This document shows, piece by piece, positions 43,965 through 51,944 of a stretch of DNA of 62,317 nucleotides. The number at the start of each line of letters is the position of its first letter. Position 1 is the stretch's first letter. The notes beneath the pieces were generated by a model. It was given only the letters and a program-made list of their open reading frames with translations, ran no database searches and had not been told where the DNA came from. This DNA comes from Bacteroidia bacterium (GTDB taxonomy: Bacteria; Bacteroidota; Bacteroidia; SpSt-205): assembly GCA_026413325.1 (NCBI GenBank), contig JANZYW010000003.1, positions 1 through 62,317 on the forward strand, given 5' to 3'. Both the position numbers and the translations under genes were made by a program.

Positions 43965-45050
43965 TTATAGCTCATCATCACTAGCGGGAACCAGGGCGGA
44001 AGCTTTTCGATACTCAGTCACCCTCCCTTCGAAGAAATTCTGCTCCTTCCGAATGTCCATCAGCTCGGCAAGCCATGGCAACGTATTTCGAGCGCCAGGA
44101 TATAACGGCTCAAGTCCCACACTTTGGAGACGACGGTTAGCGATATATCGAATGTACTCTATAAACTCTTCTGCCTTGAGCCCAACCGCAGGAAGGGGAA
44201 GGCAATCTCGAATGAACGCAACTTCCAGGTCGACCCCCTCCGCCATGGTTGCCCGCAGCTCCTCCTGGAAGGCAAGCGTCCAAATATCAGGGTTTTCTTC
44301 TATCAACTCCAAGAGAAGGCGACGGAAAAGCTCAATGTGGTTACTCTCATCACGAAGGGTATAGCGAAACATTTGACCGATACCTGGAAACTTCCCTTGT
44401 CGATAGAGACTCAGCACCATCCCAAAAAGCCCATAAAACTGGGTACCTTCCATCACCAGGCCGAAGGTGAAGATATTCCTGGCTAATAGCTGCTTGTTCT
44501 CTGTTTGCTGGAGATCTATATCCCTGCGGAGCGCATGGGAAATGCGCGTGACAAAAGCATTCTTGGCTTGGATAGTGGGAACGTCCACAAACATAGCCTC
44601 ACACTCATAGGGATCAATACCGAGGGAGGAGATCATATAGAGTAAGGAATCTGCATGTACATTTTCTTCATGAGCATGTCGGCCCAGGACGAGCTTGAGC
44701 TCACTGGCTGTCACCAGCTCTCGCACGACATGAATGATGTTATCCCCTACTATCCCTTCCGCCGCTGAAAAGTAGCCCACCGCCATTCGAATAATCCAGC
44801 GGTCGATATCTGATACCTCTGTACTTTTCCACTGGGCTACGTCTTTGTTCATGGGGATATCTTCTGGCTCCCAGTGATTAGCTTTCATCGTACGATAGAG
44901 ATCATATGCCCAGGGATACTTTAGCGGAAGGAGATTGAATGCCATGGTGATGCGACCATTGATGACGCGCTTCTCTGCTATCGCCTGTTCCGCTTTATCT
45001 ACATCGAGTATGAACTCACGTCCGCCGAAGGTGTATGCTCGAGTCGCCAT
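43965..45050 (-). CDS. nrdB: Ribonucleotide reductase R2 subunit, class Ic-like (no radical tyrosine)
   Basis: 361 residues with the R2 four-helix metal site: Glu98 (SAAEGIV), Glu129 and His132 (HEENVH), Glu201 (VMEGTQFYG), Glu235 and His238 (RDESNH). The first ligand is Glu instead of the Asp of class Ia. The residue 4 after His132, where class Ia has the radical Tyr, is Leu136. Both changes parallel chlamydial R2 (Glu89, Phe127), which uses a Mn/Fe cofactor; ligand spacings agree to within one residue. The C-terminal tail (VTEYRKASALVPASDDEL) keeps a Tyr for radical transfer and an acidic end for NrdA binding. Confidence 0.93.
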   Translation of the reverse strand: MATRAYTFGGREFILDVDKAEQAIAEKRVINGRITMAFNLLPLKYPWAYDLYRTMKANHWEPEDIPMNKDVAQWKSTEVSDIDRWIIRMAVGYFSAAEGIVGDNIIHVVRELVTASELKLVLGRHAHEENVHADSLLYMISSLGIDPYECEAMFVDVPTIQAKNAFVTRISHALRRDIDLQQTENKQLLARNIFTFGLVMEGTQFYGLFGMVLSLYRQGKFPGIGQMFRYTLRDESNHIELFRRLLLELIEENPDIWTLAFQEELRATMAEGVDLEVAFIRDCLPLPAVGLKAEEFIEYIRYIANRRLQSVGLEPLYPGARNTLPWLAELMDIRKEQNFFEGRVTEYRKASALVPASDDEL

Positions 45051-45054
45051 ACAA

Positions 45055-45062
45055 CGAAGTTA
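45055..45062 (-). promoter_or_regulatory. Imperfect -7 box (TAACTTCG) of nrdBA
   Basis: One mismatch to TAnnTTTG, 4 nt before the nrdB ATG. Confidence 0.45.
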
Positions 45063-45412
45063 ACGGAAGAGCGGCCGATTCCCTCTCTAACCCATCTTGT
45101 GGAAAAGTGGATGGATAGGTGAAAAACACAAAGACGGAAAGTTGTATGTAGAGGCTCAATGCCCTTGATATACTCTCCAGGAAAGAGAGGCGTAGGAAGG
45201 GATATATTCACATCCTTGGAGGCTTTTCCTGACCAGATAGATGACTCTACTGGTACCCTATTTGACTCGAAGAAAGACCGTTTATGTAGATTCGGAGCAA
45301 GGGAAGGCATAACATATAACATAAGTCGGATTCAGCCATGTATTGGACCTCCCCTAATGAACCCAGTGCAGCTGAGAGGGCATGGACCGCATCCAACCCT
45401 ACTCCCCTCCCT

Positions 45413-45452
45413 AAAAAGGAAGAGAGAGGGAGGAGTATCCCTCTCTCTTCCT
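45413..45452 (-). terminator. Rho-independent terminator of the T9SS gene at 45476
   Basis: Read on the minus strand: a perfect 15-bp stem (AGGAAGAGAGAGGGA and its complement) with a 6-nt loop, followed immediately by TTTTT. It lies 24 nt after the stop codon. Confidence 0.88.
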
Positions 45453-45475
45453 GCTTGCCGAAAAGCTTCGAAGTC

Positions 45476-46888
45476 TCAATGAATAATGGAAACCTGGAAA
45501 GCTGCTCGCCCCAGTTCGCTTTGTACCCGAAGCAGATAGGTCCCCGCCGAAATATCCTGGACATCCACCACGACTTGAGCCTCTCCGGCGGGTATAGAAT
45601 GCACAGGCCAGCTTTTCACAAAGCGGCCATCCAGCGTGTATAGACTTAGCTGGAGCGAGCAGGAACCTTCACTCTGTAACTTTAGGTGGAAACAGTCAGT
45701 GGTGGGGTTGGGATAAGGGGTCATGAAATGCTGCCTATCACCTCTGATCCAAGTGCCCGTGGTAACATCCTGAGAATACACAATCGGGAAAAGCACCCAG
45801 TTGAGGCCGTTTTTCAAGGGAGGATTATAAGCGACGTGTGTGGGTATCCAGTTAGGCCAGGTAGGTACCAAACCAGACGGCAAAGAATAAAAATCACCCG
45901 ATACCGTATCATAAATAGCCCAGGAAATGAGGCTACGACCGATCCGAGTGGTATCTCCATTGTAGCAAGGATGCGTAGCAGGATTGAAACCTGTATTAGC
46001 GGGTCCGTACAAGAAATACAAAGTATCGGATAAAGTGAAGGAGTTTACATTATATCGCTCAGTACTCAACGCTACATAATACGAAGTAGAGTCCGTTACA
46101 TCTACCGGTGTAGGGAAATACACAAAATCAAAGACCTCTGTTATGCTGGGATTACTCCCCTGCGGGGGAGGACAGTTTGGACCACTATCCCCCAAAATGG
46201 CGTTCCCAATCCGCACATCTGAAAGCGGTTTAGAAACCGTACGAACAGCTGTCGAGGCAGGCACGGTACCCGACCGAGAAGGGCTGTAAAAAGGAGACCC
46301 CCATGTATATGACTGAGAGGCATGTAGGCTGTAAATGAGGGAGTATTCACCGTCTCCATTGTCAGGGACAGGAGCGGCAGTAGTAGGGCTACATGGGTTG
46401 GCAGCAAAATTCACTATCCAGGCGGCTATACCTTTGATGGTCACAGTGCGATTGGTACCTCCCAGATCAGGAGCGATATCATATCGCTCCGCGATAGCCC
46501 CATCTATGTATGCGCACCAGCCGTTGGCCTGGCTTACGGTACCTATTTTGAAACGCTCATTCGAAACAGCGATATAAGCCCCCACCGATTCAAGTGAGTC
46601 AAAGAAAGTACCTACACATGCCGCAGGAGGATTGCTGCGGGTATTGGGTCCTGTTCCGTTACTCAGAAGTGTATCCCCTGCATAGTTCGGATCGTTGGTC
46701 GGGGTTGGGACGATCCTGTAGTCTTGATTAGGGAGAAGCCAGGGGAGACTCTGGGTCCGTAGTTGGGAAGGAACTGTTAGAGGGCGCAAAGCGGGATATC
46801 TAATTGAAGCAGGGAGGGTAAATCCCGCTCCGATTTGCTGAGCCCAAATAAGGGCTGCCAAGCCAGCAGAAAAAAGTATTCGTGACAT
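45476..46888 (-). CDS. Secreted protein with a T9SS sorting domain, function unknown
   Basis: 470 residues. Signal peptide (LFSAGLAALIWAQ|QIG), a long beta-rich body with no enzymatic motif that I recognise (for example FFDSLESVGAYIAVSNERFKI; AYIDGAIAERYDI; STSYYVALSTERYNV), and a C-terminal type A sorting domain (about 395-470). That domain starts with the classic PYPNPTTD motif and continues LSLYTLDGRFVKSW and GTYLLRV. Probably exported to the surface. Monocistronic: an exact promoter upstream, a strong terminator downstream. Confidence 0.85.
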   Translation of the reverse strand: MSRILFSAGLAALIWAQQIGAGFTLPASIRYPALRPLTVPSQLRTQSLPWLLPNQDYRIVPTPTNDPNYAGDTLLSNGTGPNTRSNPPAACVGTFFDSLESVGAYIAVSNERFKIGTVSQANGWCAYIDGAIAERYDIAPDLGGTNRTVTIKGIAAWIVNFAANPCSPTTAAPVPDNGDGEYSLIYSLHASQSYTWGSPFYSPSRSGTVPASTAVRTVSKPLSDVRIGNAILGDSGPNCPPPQGSNPSITEVFDFVYFPTPVDVTDSTSYYVALSTERYNVNSFTLSDTLYFLYGPANTGFNPATHPCYNGDTTRIGRSLISWAIYDTVSGDFYSLPSGLVPTWPNWIPTHVAYNPPLKNGLNWVLFPIVYSQDVTTGTWIRGDRQHFMTPYPNPTTDCFHLKLQSEGSCSLQLSLYTLDGRFVKSWPVHSIPAGEAQVVVDVQDISAGTYLLRVQSELGRAAFQVSIIH

Positions 46889-46895
46889 ATCGCAG

Positions 46896-46903
46896 CAAAT
46901 GTA
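46896..46903 (-). promoter_or_regulatory. -7 promoter box (TACATTTG) of the T9SS gene
   Basis: Exact match, 7 nt before the ATG. Confidence 0.75.
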
Positions 46904-47786
46904 CTGAAATTACATTCACTATATATATTGCATGCGATAAGTTGGAAAGTTCCAATGTTGAAAAACTGTGTAGCATCGCTACTTTCTATCTGCGACAGAG
47001 AGGGGTAGCTCAAAAACCCATAGCTGCAGTAGAGGTTTTTCCCACCTGGACACCATTTAGGTACACCTTCTGACTGCACGGAAAGACCATCAAGCCTGTC
47101 TATCCATCCCCCCTCCACTCGAGAGCGCAAGAGGGGAGTGGACTCTGCCATAGCGATATCTGGGCAGAAGGGAGTATTCTCGGGAGATATAGTGCACCAC
47201 TTCTACTGGACACTACCACTTCTCCCCGATCAGTTCCTTTTTCTCATATCAATAGCCTATACCGTAGAGTCCTATCGTCGAACTTTACGATGAAAGTATT
47301 CTTCCCCTCCATGGTATCAACCCGTCATAACTACGGAGAAAGCGAGTAACGACTCTGATGAAAGGGTATCCTGTGAGATAGATTCCCACTTCTCCCTTAT
47401 TTTTCTGAGAAAGTAATAGAGTCACTCCTCCCCCCTCCCTCATGGCCCACTGGTGGCTTACAACGAAAACTGCTCATTCCTCCGCCCCTTCAGTTTGTGG
47501 AGGCAGCAGATGAGGTTGTGCTATGAGTAGAACGGGGAAATCCTGGAATCCACTTCGTCCTCTTCCTCGCACAAGGGAGCCTAAGATAATCACAGTCGTA
47601 CCCGTCGCTCCTTTTCCCTCCACGATAGGTGACCCACACGGTAATCCTCCTCTTAGGGGGAACGGACGATGAGCACATTCTACCATCCTCATTTGTAGGG
47701 CATCTAAGGCGGAAAGGCCAGAACAAACTCCGTGGCAGTGGTATACCTCACCGAGGGGGAGAGATATTCTACACTGGCAGCAAGCT
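46904..47786. other. Long intergenic region without a recognisable gene
   Basis: About 880 nt between the promoter of the T9SS gene and the stop of the TonB receptor, by far the longest gene-free stretch in a densely coded window. Open frames on the minus strand (46777-47151, 47474-47806) lack family features and run into neighbouring genes. It is not clearly a known riboswitch, tmRNA or RNase P RNA. It may hold an unrecognised RNA, a dead gene or an unusual small protein gene. Confidence 0.5.
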
Positions 47787-49697
47787 TCAAAAGGAAAGAC
47801 GAACAAAGAAACTTCTGCCAGGGAAGTCTATGCCCCCAGGCACCCACTGGCGATATAGGCTGAGGTGTGACTGATAACGAGCTCCCAATAGATTCTGTAC
47901 TCCCATACTGAGAGATTTACAGCTGCCAGCGATGTTTACCAAGAAATATCCAGGAGTCCTGACCTCTGTGTTATGGAGTGCATATACACGAAGCTGAGAG
48001 GCATAAAAGAGTACCTCCGGCGTTAGACTCCATGTGCTCCCAGTGACTTGATAGCGAATCTGGAGCCGCAAGGGGGGCATCCGAGGTACGAAGCGATCTT
48101 CTGGATGTTTTGACCGGAGAAATTCTCCTTGTACATAGGACAGGCCTACTATTAGTCCTCTATACTGCCATTCTCCCTCAGCACCGATGAGCCATGCAGC
48201 TCGAACTCCATATGTAAAGACAGCGCCCACAGCCGTGGGCAGCGTATCAGGTAGCCGCTCTACAAATAGATACCGAGGGAAATATTGAACGAAAGGACGC
48301 AGCTCTCCTCCTCTTACTCTGTAAGTCAGCTCTCCAGTCCAAGCCACCTCGGAGGGGAGATTCTTTCGACCCAGCTCATAGCGTTTAGCTCCTTCATGAT
48401 AGCCATTCGCCCATAACTCAGCGGGGTGTGGGATTCGAAAAGAACGGGTTAGTCGAGCAATCCACGTTTTCCTTTCATACGCCAGCTCCGCTGCCCAGTC
48501 CACCAGCGTACGAGGAGAGGCAGCTGTCTCTGCTTTACTTGTCGCTCCGTGCAATCGAGCTCCCATGGCTATGCGACCAAGACCGAGAGCCCAGGCTCGT
48601 CGGAGCCAAACTCCCCCTTCCCCCTGCCATATTCGAGGGAGAAAGGGCGCTTCTCCTCTATCAGTGGTCCGGCGAAAAAAACCTGTTACCCCTCCTTCCC
48701 AGGTTCTCCAACTGTGCGCCATATCCACATCAAGCCGTTGCGTTTCTATACATACTTCGGGTTCGGTCGCATTCTCGCCATATTCCGCCCGTTGGCTCAT
48801 CTGAAGCCCTACCAGGAGGGTCGTCGTGCTTCCCTCCTTATGGGCGTACAGGGTACGCATTTGTCCCCCTGCGGTTGTGATCCGCTGAAAGGGAAGATCT
48901 CGCTGAAAACGCCAAGCTTCCCGTCGGGAAATGAGTCGTTGCTGTGTTTCCGAAAACCACAGCTGTTCTTCTGAATCCCAGATAGGAGAAGGAAGACCGA
49001 TCCCTTCCCGTGAAAAAAATGCTGCGAATTCCACCAGGCCTTGTGCATGGGAAAGCCTCCCAGAGAAAGCGCCATATCCCCCCCGTAAACCTGTATTCCA
49101 CACATACCCTTGTCGAGGGGTATGAAAGTTCTCAGCAGTTCGAACAATCCCTTCCATAAGGAGAAAACGATCGGGTGTGCCCCTTGCGCTTGCGACTTGG
49201 AGCATCCCACCGAGTGGATTGGAATACAGACGAGCCTCCCCCTTCAAGAAAGACCGCTGAGGGATAAGAGGTTGAAAACGCAGCACTCCCCCTATCGCAT
49301 CACTTCCATAGCGAACGCTCTGAGGACCCAACAGGACCTCGGGCTGGAAAGTCATCCAGGTAGGAGGGCTCTCATACCCGTGATCTTCGCCCCAGTAGGC
49401 TCCTTCACGGGGAAGCCCACCGAAGAGCCATAAAACACGGGTGTAGCTATGGCCCCGTAATACGGGCCTTCCCGTCAATGCCCCTGTCTGTATCCAGTCA
49501 ACCCCTGGTGTACTCCGCAGAAGCTCACCCAGTGACAACTCTCCTCCCAAGGCTCCCCGAACCTCTAAAGGCCTTAGCAAGGGCACCCGTTCCGCTTGAA
49601 GGGTCACCGCATCAAGCTCCAAGTACCCAAGAGTATCATCGGGGGAAGTTTGTGCCCAGAGAAGGGTCCCCGTAAGCAGAAAAAAAGCTACTCGCAC
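47787..49697 (-). CDS. TonB-dependent outer-membrane receptor
   Basis: 636 residues. Signal peptide (FFLLTGTLLWAQ|TSP), then a plug domain (about 25-140) with LDAVTLQAERVPLL near the TonB-box position, the LLRSTPGVDWIQTG...RPVLRGHSY motif and LGPQSVRYGSDAIGGVLRF. A 22-strand-type barrel ends in Phe (FFVRLSF), the outer-membrane insertion signal. It imports a scarce ligand such as a metal chelate, vitamin or oligosaccharide; the ligand is not inferable. Starts at GTG. A palindrome fills the promoter spacer, so expression is probably repressed by a ligand-responsive regulator. Confidence 0.92.
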   Translation of the reverse strand: MRVAFFLLTGTLLWAQTSPDDTLGYLELDAVTLQAERVPLLRPLEVRGALGGELSLGELLRSTPGVDWIQTGALTGRPVLRGHSYTRVLWLFGGLPREGAYWGEDHGYESPPTWMTFQPEVLLGPQSVRYGSDAIGGVLRFQPLIPQRSFLKGEARLYSNPLGGMLQVASARGTPDRFLLMEGIVRTAENFHTPRQGYVWNTGLRGGYGAFSGRLSHAQGLVEFAAFFSREGIGLPSPIWDSEEQLWFSETQQRLISRREAWRFQRDLPFQRITTAGGQMRTLYAHKEGSTTTLLVGLQMSQRAEYGENATEPEVCIETQRLDVDMAHSWRTWEGGVTGFFRRTTDRGEAPFLPRIWQGEGGVWLRRAWALGLGRIAMGARLHGATSKAETAASPRTLVDWAAELAYERKTWIARLTRSFRIPHPAELWANGYHEGAKRYELGRKNLPSEVAWTGELTYRVRGGELRPFVQYFPRYLFVERLPDTLPTAVGAVFTYGVRAAWLIGAEGEWQYRGLIVGLSYVQGEFLRSKHPEDRFVPRMPPLRLQIRYQVTGSTWSLTPEVLFYASQLRVYALHNTEVRTPGYFLVNIAGSCKSLSMGVQNLLGARYQSHLSLYRQWVPGGIDFPGRSFFVRLSF

Positions 49698-49701
49698 AAT
49701 G

Positions 49702-49709
49702 CAAAGTTA
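49702..49709 (-). promoter_or_regulatory. -7 promoter box (TAACTTTG) of the TonB receptor
   Basis: Exact match, 4 nt before the GTG start; a TTTTTTG about 21 nt further upstream can serve as the -33 element. Confidence 0.78.
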
Positions 49710-49731
49710 GCATAACTTTTTTTATGCTTAC
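49706..49731 (-). promoter_or_regulatory. Palindromic operator in the TonB-receptor promoter
   Basis: GTTAGCATAA - 6 nt - TTATGCTTAC: 10-nt arms with a single mismatch. It spans from the -33 element into the -7 box, so a bound protein would block RNA polymerase. I do not recognise it as a Fur, Zur, NikR or MntR box. Confidence 0.6.
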
Positions 49732-49807
49732 AAAAAAGTCGGGCTGTAGCTTCATGGGGAGGAAGTTTAGCCTTGCCAAAGGATAGGATGGCACCCCATC
49801 TATTTTT

Positions 49808-49934
49808 TGATAAGGCTACAGACTTCATTAGTCTCTACCACGCCCGGAGAAAAGCCATGGCCTCACACCCGATTACGGGCTTCCGGTATACCTCTTATAC
49901 CTCTTGGTAAAGCCTAAGAATCTGATAAGGCTAC
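49808..49934. repeat. Direct repeat and hairpins between asnS and the TonB receptor
   Basis: TGATAAGGCTAC occurs at 49808-49819 and 49923-49934, the second overlapping the asnS stop. Between them lie the small hairpins AGACT-TCATT-AGTCT (49820-49834) and CCCG-ATTA-CGGG (49868-49879). This suggests a structured transcript or a terminator region; function unknown. Confidence 0.4.
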
Positions 49935-51349
49935 GCCATCTGGCCAGGGGCGCGAAAGAAAGGAACTACATCCCGAACATTCGTCATCCCTGTGAGAAAC
50001 AAGAGTATTCGCTCTAATCCCAATCCGAAGCCACTATGAGGTACAGTGCCGAAGCGACGCGTATCCAGATAGTTCTCATAAGTGAAAAGGTCCATCCCCA
50101 ACTCTTGTATACGGGAAAGAAGATACTCATATCTCTCCTCCCTTTGAGACCCTCCGATTACCTCTCCGATTCGAGGGAAAAGCACATCGAAAGCAGCGAC
50201 GGTCTTCTCATCTGGATTTTGTCGCATGTAAAACGCCTTGATAGCTTTGGGATAGTCATATAGGATAACTGGGCGCTGGGCGTACTCCTCTACGAGATAT
50301 CGTTCATGCTCAGCCTGCAGGTCACTGCCCCAATGAGTAGGGAATTGAAATTCTTTCCCGCTCTTCTGTAAAATCTCTATGGCTTCTGTGTAAGATAGGC
50401 GAAGGAAAGCACTTTCCTTGGCATGCTCCAGCTCTGCTAAAAGAAGAGGTTCGTAGCGTTCTGCAAGAAAGGCTAACTCTTCCGAAAAGTTTCGGAGGGT
50501 GTATCGAATCAAATACTTGAGAAAATCTTCGGCTAAATCCATTGTCATGGAGAGATCATAGAAAGCCATCTCGGGCTCGATCATCCAGAATTCTGCCAAA
50601 TGGCGAGGAGTATGGGAAGGTTCTGCTCGGAACGTAGGACCAAAGGTGTAAATCCGTCCCAACCCCGTAGCTAAGAGCTCTCCTTCTAACTGTCCGCTGA
50701 CCGTGAGGTAAGCGGGCCTTCCGAAGAAATCGTACTCATAAGCAACTCGGCCGTCGGGGTGAGTAGGTATCTGCTGAAGAGGCAAAGTCGTCACCTGAAA
50801 AAGCTGTCCTCCCCCTTCACAATCAGAAGGAGTAAGAATAGGAGTGTGTACATAGACAAAACCCCGTTCCTGAAAGTACTGGTGTATAGCAAAGGAAATC
50901 CCGCTTCGAATCCGAAAAATAGCTTGAAACGTGCGAGTACGTGGCCGAAGATGCGCTATCTCTCTAAGAAACTCTAGTGAGTGTGTTTTTTTTTGGAGAG
51001 GATAGGCCTCTGGATCGGCAGAACCATACAACTCATATCCTTCTGCTACCAGCTCAAACGGCTGAGGTCGCTCGGGAGTAGGAGTCAGTTCCCCCCATAC
51101 CCCTATGCTTGCCCCCGTATGAAGCTCAGATTCAATCCGTTCACGCGGGATTAGGTTGTGGGATAAAACAACCTGCAGAGCTCTCAAAGTAGAACCGTCC
51201 TGAAGTTCTAAGAAACTAACAGCTCGAGTCGTACGCCGGGTACGAACCCATCCCTTCACAGTGAGTTTCTCACCCAAGGGAGGATTCTTGTATAAATCGG
51301 AAAGGGTTTCCCGTAAAATCGGTGCATAGAGTCCAGGAGGCTTCGCCAT
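49931..51349 (-). CDS. asnS: Asparaginyl-tRNA synthetase
   Basis: 472-residue class II synthetase. An OB-fold anticodon-binding domain (about 20-120; LTVKGWVRTRRTTRAVSFLELQDGS) is followed by the catalytic domain with motif 2 FRAEPSHTPRHLAEFWMIEPEMAF, the substrate loop DYPKAIKAFYMR and motif 3 FGLGLERILLF. The motif 2 sequence with SHTxRHLAEFWMIEPE separates AsnRS from AspRS. The ATG is 4 nt from an exact promoter box. Confidence 0.97.
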   Translation of the reverse strand: MAKPPGLYAPILRETLSDLYKNPPLGEKLTVKGWVRTRRTTRAVSFLELQDGSTLRALQVVLSHNLIPRERIESELHTGASIGVWGELTPTPERPQPFELVAEGYELYGSADPEAYPLQKKTHSLEFLREIAHLRPRTRTFQAIFRIRSGISFAIHQYFQERGFVYVHTPILTPSDCEGGGQLFQVTTLPLQQIPTHPDGRVAYEYDFFGRPAYLTVSGQLEGELLATGLGRIYTFGPTFRAEPSHTPRHLAEFWMIEPEMAFYDLSMTMDLAEDFLKYLIRYTLRNFSEELAFLAERYEPLLLAELEHAKESAFLRLSYTEAIEILQKSGKEFQFPTHWGSDLQAEHERYLVEEYAQRPVILYDYPKAIKAFYMRQNPDEKTVAAFDVLFPRIGEVIGGSQREERYEYLLSRIQELGMDLFTYENYLDTRRFGTVPHSGFGLGLERILLFLTGMTNVRDVVPFFRAPGQMA

Positions 51350-51353
51350 GAGG

Positions 51354-51361
51354 CAAAGGTA
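51354..51361 (-). promoter_or_regulatory. -7 promoter box (TACCTTTG) of asnS
   Basis: Exact match, 4 nt before the ATG. Confidence 0.75.
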
Positions 51362-51407
51362 TGGCCTCCCCTTTTATCCCTCATACACGAGACAGAGGGA
51401 TTTTCGA

Positions 51408-51415
51408 TATATTTG
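51408..51415 (+). promoter_or_regulatory. -7 promoter box (TATATTTG) of the DUF1640 gene
   Basis: Exact match, 4 nt before the GTG start at 51420; 46 nt from the divergent asnS box. Confidence 0.75.
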
Positions 51416-51419
51416 AGAC

Positions 51420-51848
51420 GTGTTGATCGATACCCTGAGATATGTCAAACGCTTAGAGGAGGCAGGCTACACCCGTCAGCAGGCGGAAGCCCAAGTTTCA
51501 CTCCTGGTTGAAATCCTATTAGACACTTTGGCAACCCGAGCAGATGTAGAAAATCTCCGTAAAAAAATCGACACCGAAGTAGCTTCCCGCCACGACCTCG
51601 AAACCCTCCAACGAAAAATCGACACTGAAGTAGCCTCCCGCCACGACCTCGAAAATCTCCAAAAAGAAACCGCCAGACAGTCCGCTTTGGAAAAGGTGGA
51701 GAGCGAGATGACCCGCCGCTCTGATTTGGAGGTACTGGAGAGCCGGATCATCATGCGAGTAGGTCGCATGCTCGTAGCAGCCGTTTCGATAACGATAACG
51801 TTAGTAGGGCTCTTGATGACGCTATTTAGATTCCTTTCCCATTCTTGA
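51420..51848 (+). CDS. DUF1640 coiled-coil membrane protein
   Basis: 142 residues, starting from GTG. It opens with LIDTLRYVKRLEEAGYTRQQAEAQV, the hallmark of the DUF1640/CCDC90 family (eukaryotic relatives include the mitochondrial calcium-uniporter regulator MCUR1). A long coiled coil (about 40-115) follows, then a C-terminal membrane helix (LVAAVSITITLVGLLMTLF). Residues 49-82 are two near-identical 17-residue units beginning KIDTEVASRHDLE. Probably a trimeric, tail-anchored stalk. No uniporter gene is nearby, so the role is unknown. Confidence 0.85.
   Translation: MLIDTLRYVKRLEEAGYTRQQAEAQVSLLVEILLDTLATRADVENLRKKIDTEVASRHDLETLQRKIDTEVASRHDLENLQKETARQSALEKVESEMTRRSDLEVLESRIIMRVGRMLVAAVSITITLVGLLMTLFRFLSHS
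51564..51665 (+). repeat. Two 51-nt in-frame repeats in the DUF1640 gene
   Basis: Copies at 51564-51614 and 51615-51665 differ at only a few bases and encode the 17-residue unit KIDTEVASRHDLExLQ[RK]. Unit number may vary between strains. Confidence 0.85.
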
Positions 51849-51932
51849 CCCAGTCCCTATCAGATCCGACAGACAGTGCGAAGCTATCCACCTCTCCAAA
51901 AGGCACCTCTTCTTTAGAGAAGACCAAAACCT

Positions 51933-51940
51933 TATCTTTG
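51933..51940 (+). promoter_or_regulatory. -7 promoter box (TATCTTTG) of the DUF1573 operon
   Basis: Exact match, 4 nt before the ATG at 51945. Confidence 0.78.
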
Positions 51941-51944
51941 TGGC

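Larger units (their letters stand above)
45051..45475. other. 425-nt intergenic region
   Basis: It holds the nrdBA promoter at its left end and the hairpin terminator of the T9SS gene at its right end. I see no credible gene between them; the short open frames here lack family features and overlap the terminator. Confidence 0.6.

Noticed and set aside
47474-47806. Minus-strand frame of 110 codons after the TonB receptor
   Set aside because: It begins inside the receptor gene, has no recognisable domain, and an overlapping frame of similar length looks equally plausible. Kept only as a note on the intergenic region.
49698-49930. Cobalamin or other riboswitch upstream of the TonB receptor
   Set aside because: The promoter box ends 4 nt before the start codon, so a riboswitch upstream of it would not be on the mRNA. 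No cobalamin-box sequence was seen.
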